Shown here piece by piece: positions 42,922 through 43,739 of a stretch of 43,739 nucleotides of DNA. The stretch comes from an uncultured Fibrobacter sp. (GTDB taxonomy: Bacteria; Fibrobacterota; Fibrobacteria; Fibrobacterales; Fibrobacteraceae). Within the stretch, counting starts at the first letter, position 1. The number at the start of each line of letters is the position of its first letter. The stretch covers positions 1-43,739 of the forward strand of contig CAMKLO010000023.1 in NCBI GenBank assembly GCA_946413655.1, given 5' to 3'. The notes under the pieces were generated by a model that ran no database searches, was not told where the DNA came from, and worked only from the letters and a program-made list of their open reading frames with translations. The translations under genes were made by a program, and so were the position numbers.

Positions 42922-43739
42922 TTAGCGATCTACAGGTACCATGAACGAGCGCTTTTTGCTCCGGAGAATATAGACACCCTTGCCAAAACCGGCGTTTTTC
43001 ATGGTTTTTGACATGTTCGGTACGTCGTTTTCGATAATTTCGATGAATCCGAGGCGCTTTCCGACAAGATTATAGACGCTGAACAGAGTTTCTGCAGCAC
43101 CCACGCCCAAACGCAAATTCGTAGCAATACCCGCCTTGCCTGTATCTGCCGGAGCTACAACTTTGCCTGTATCCGCAGGTGTTACAGTCTTGCTCGTATC
43201 CTTTGGCGTGACAGTTTTACCCGTGTCTGCAGGCGTGGTCGTCTTGCTGGTGTCCTTTGGCGTCACCGTCTTACTCGTATCTTTAGGCGTTTCCGTCTTG
43301 GTCGTATCTGTGGACTTGTTGATGGGGCCGTCCAGCGAGTACTGTTTCACGAAATTCCAGATTTCGACGCTCGTGTTGACACTGACAGCCTCGTCCATGG
43401 AATACCAATGCCCCTTGCCAGCAATCGTCAGCAAGCGAATTTCGACACCGTCCGAGCAACCGCTCCACACTTCGAGGGAGGCGGCAGACCCCGGTTTACT
43501 TGCCGGGTACGGCTTGGTTACCTTGGAATTCGAAGAGCACTTGTTGAACGGCACCCAGCTTTTGAGCGTGTTTACGGTGTTGTTGTAGTTCACCACATCG
43601 TCAGTCGTACCATGCGTGTGCATAATCGGCATCGCGCGTTTGGCCGACGAAGGTCCACCACCGCCGGAAACAGGCGCAATGGCAGCAATCTGGTCGCTCA
43701 TCTTGTTTGCGACAACATAACTCATCATGCCGCCCATCG
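42922..43739 (-). CDS. CE1-type esterase/PHB-depolymerase-like protein, C-terminal part (5' end outside window)
   Basis: The C-terminal 271 residues of a secreted esterase of the LpqC/feruloyl-esterase group. The first residues, MGGMMSYVVANKMSD, are the part of the G-x-S-M-G-G-M-M elbow just after the nucleophile; the split codon before it ends in CG, which is compatible with Ser (TCG). PIMHTHGTTDDVVNY carries the acid, and AGKGHWYSMDE carries the catalytic His. A Thr/Pro/Lys linker of DTSKTVTPK-type units (about 150-205) follows, then the basic tail (LFSVYNLVGKRLGFI ... GVYILRSKKR). It probably releases acetyl or feruloyl groups from xylan. The ATG at 43737 is internal to the gene, not a start. 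Confidence 0.85.
   Translation of the reverse strand, partial: MGGMMSYVVANKMSDQIAAIAPVSGGGGPSSAKRAMPIMHTHGTTDDVVNYNNTVNTLKSWVPFNKCSSNSKVTKPYPASKPGSAASLEVWSGCSDGVEIRLLTIAGKGHWYSMDEAVSVNTSVEIWNFVKQYSLDGPINKSTDTTKTETPKDTSKTVTPKDTSKTTTPADTGKTVTPKDTSKTVTPADTGKVVAPADTGKAGIATNLRLGVGAAETLFSVYNLVGKRLGFIEIIENDVPNMSKTMKNAGFGKGVYILRSKKRSFMVPVDR

Overview
The window looks like chromosomal DNA of a Fibrobacter-type fibre degrader (Fibrobacter succinogenes or a close relative). The basis is a dense set of secreted hemicellulases carrying CBM6 modules joined to a basic C-terminal tail of about 60-70 residues (pattern Y-x-V-F-D-x-x-G-x-x-L/I-G ... G-V-Y-L-L-R-S ... V-R-V-x-R), and four tandem GH10 xylanases. 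A tandem GH10/CBM6 cluster is, from memory, known in F. succinogenes S85. I ran no database search.

Layout. 1-3285 (+): the end of an MFS sugar porter, a secreted CE4 polysaccharide deacetylase and a PstS-like binding protein without a signal peptide. 3307-5532 (-): a GH8 enzyme. 5750-13169: a signalling block with two paralogous REC/HD-GYP/PAS-like proteins, a small HPt protein, a hybrid histidine kinase and an unrelated acyltransferase-3 membrane protein. 13263-43739 (all -): the carbohydrate block, with GH10 x4, GH5-CBM6, GH95-CBM6, GH2 beta-galactosidase, a CotH-kinase-like protein, GH43-CBM6, a beta-helix protein with CBM6, GH27-CBM6, a large alpha/beta-hydrolase esterase and the C-terminal half of a second esterase.

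How it works together. The enzymes would attack decorated xylan, galactan and fucosylated side chains: GH10 cuts the backbone, GH43, GH27, GH95 and GH2 remove side groups, and CE4 and the esterases remove acyl groups. CBM6 modules would hold the enzymes on the wall, and the shared C-terminal tails suggest a common export or surface-anchoring route. The nearby phosphorelay genes predict control of c-di-GMP turnover.

The most interesting signal is non-coding. Ten transcription units, all encoding carbohydrate-active or putatively carbohydrate-active proteins, share a 15-bp imperfect palindrome (TKGAY-N5-RTCMA) about 37-43 bp upstream of an AT-rich, -10-like box. In nine of them the palindrome lies about 80-100 bp before the start codon. 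In GH95 the same module is displaced to 241 bp by a structured repeat sitting in the leader. Intergenic DNA also holds period-7 arrays, hairpin repeats with compensatory base changes, and direct repeats that bracket the GH95 and histidine-kinase genes. I see no transposase, integrase, rRNA, tRNA or CRISPR array.
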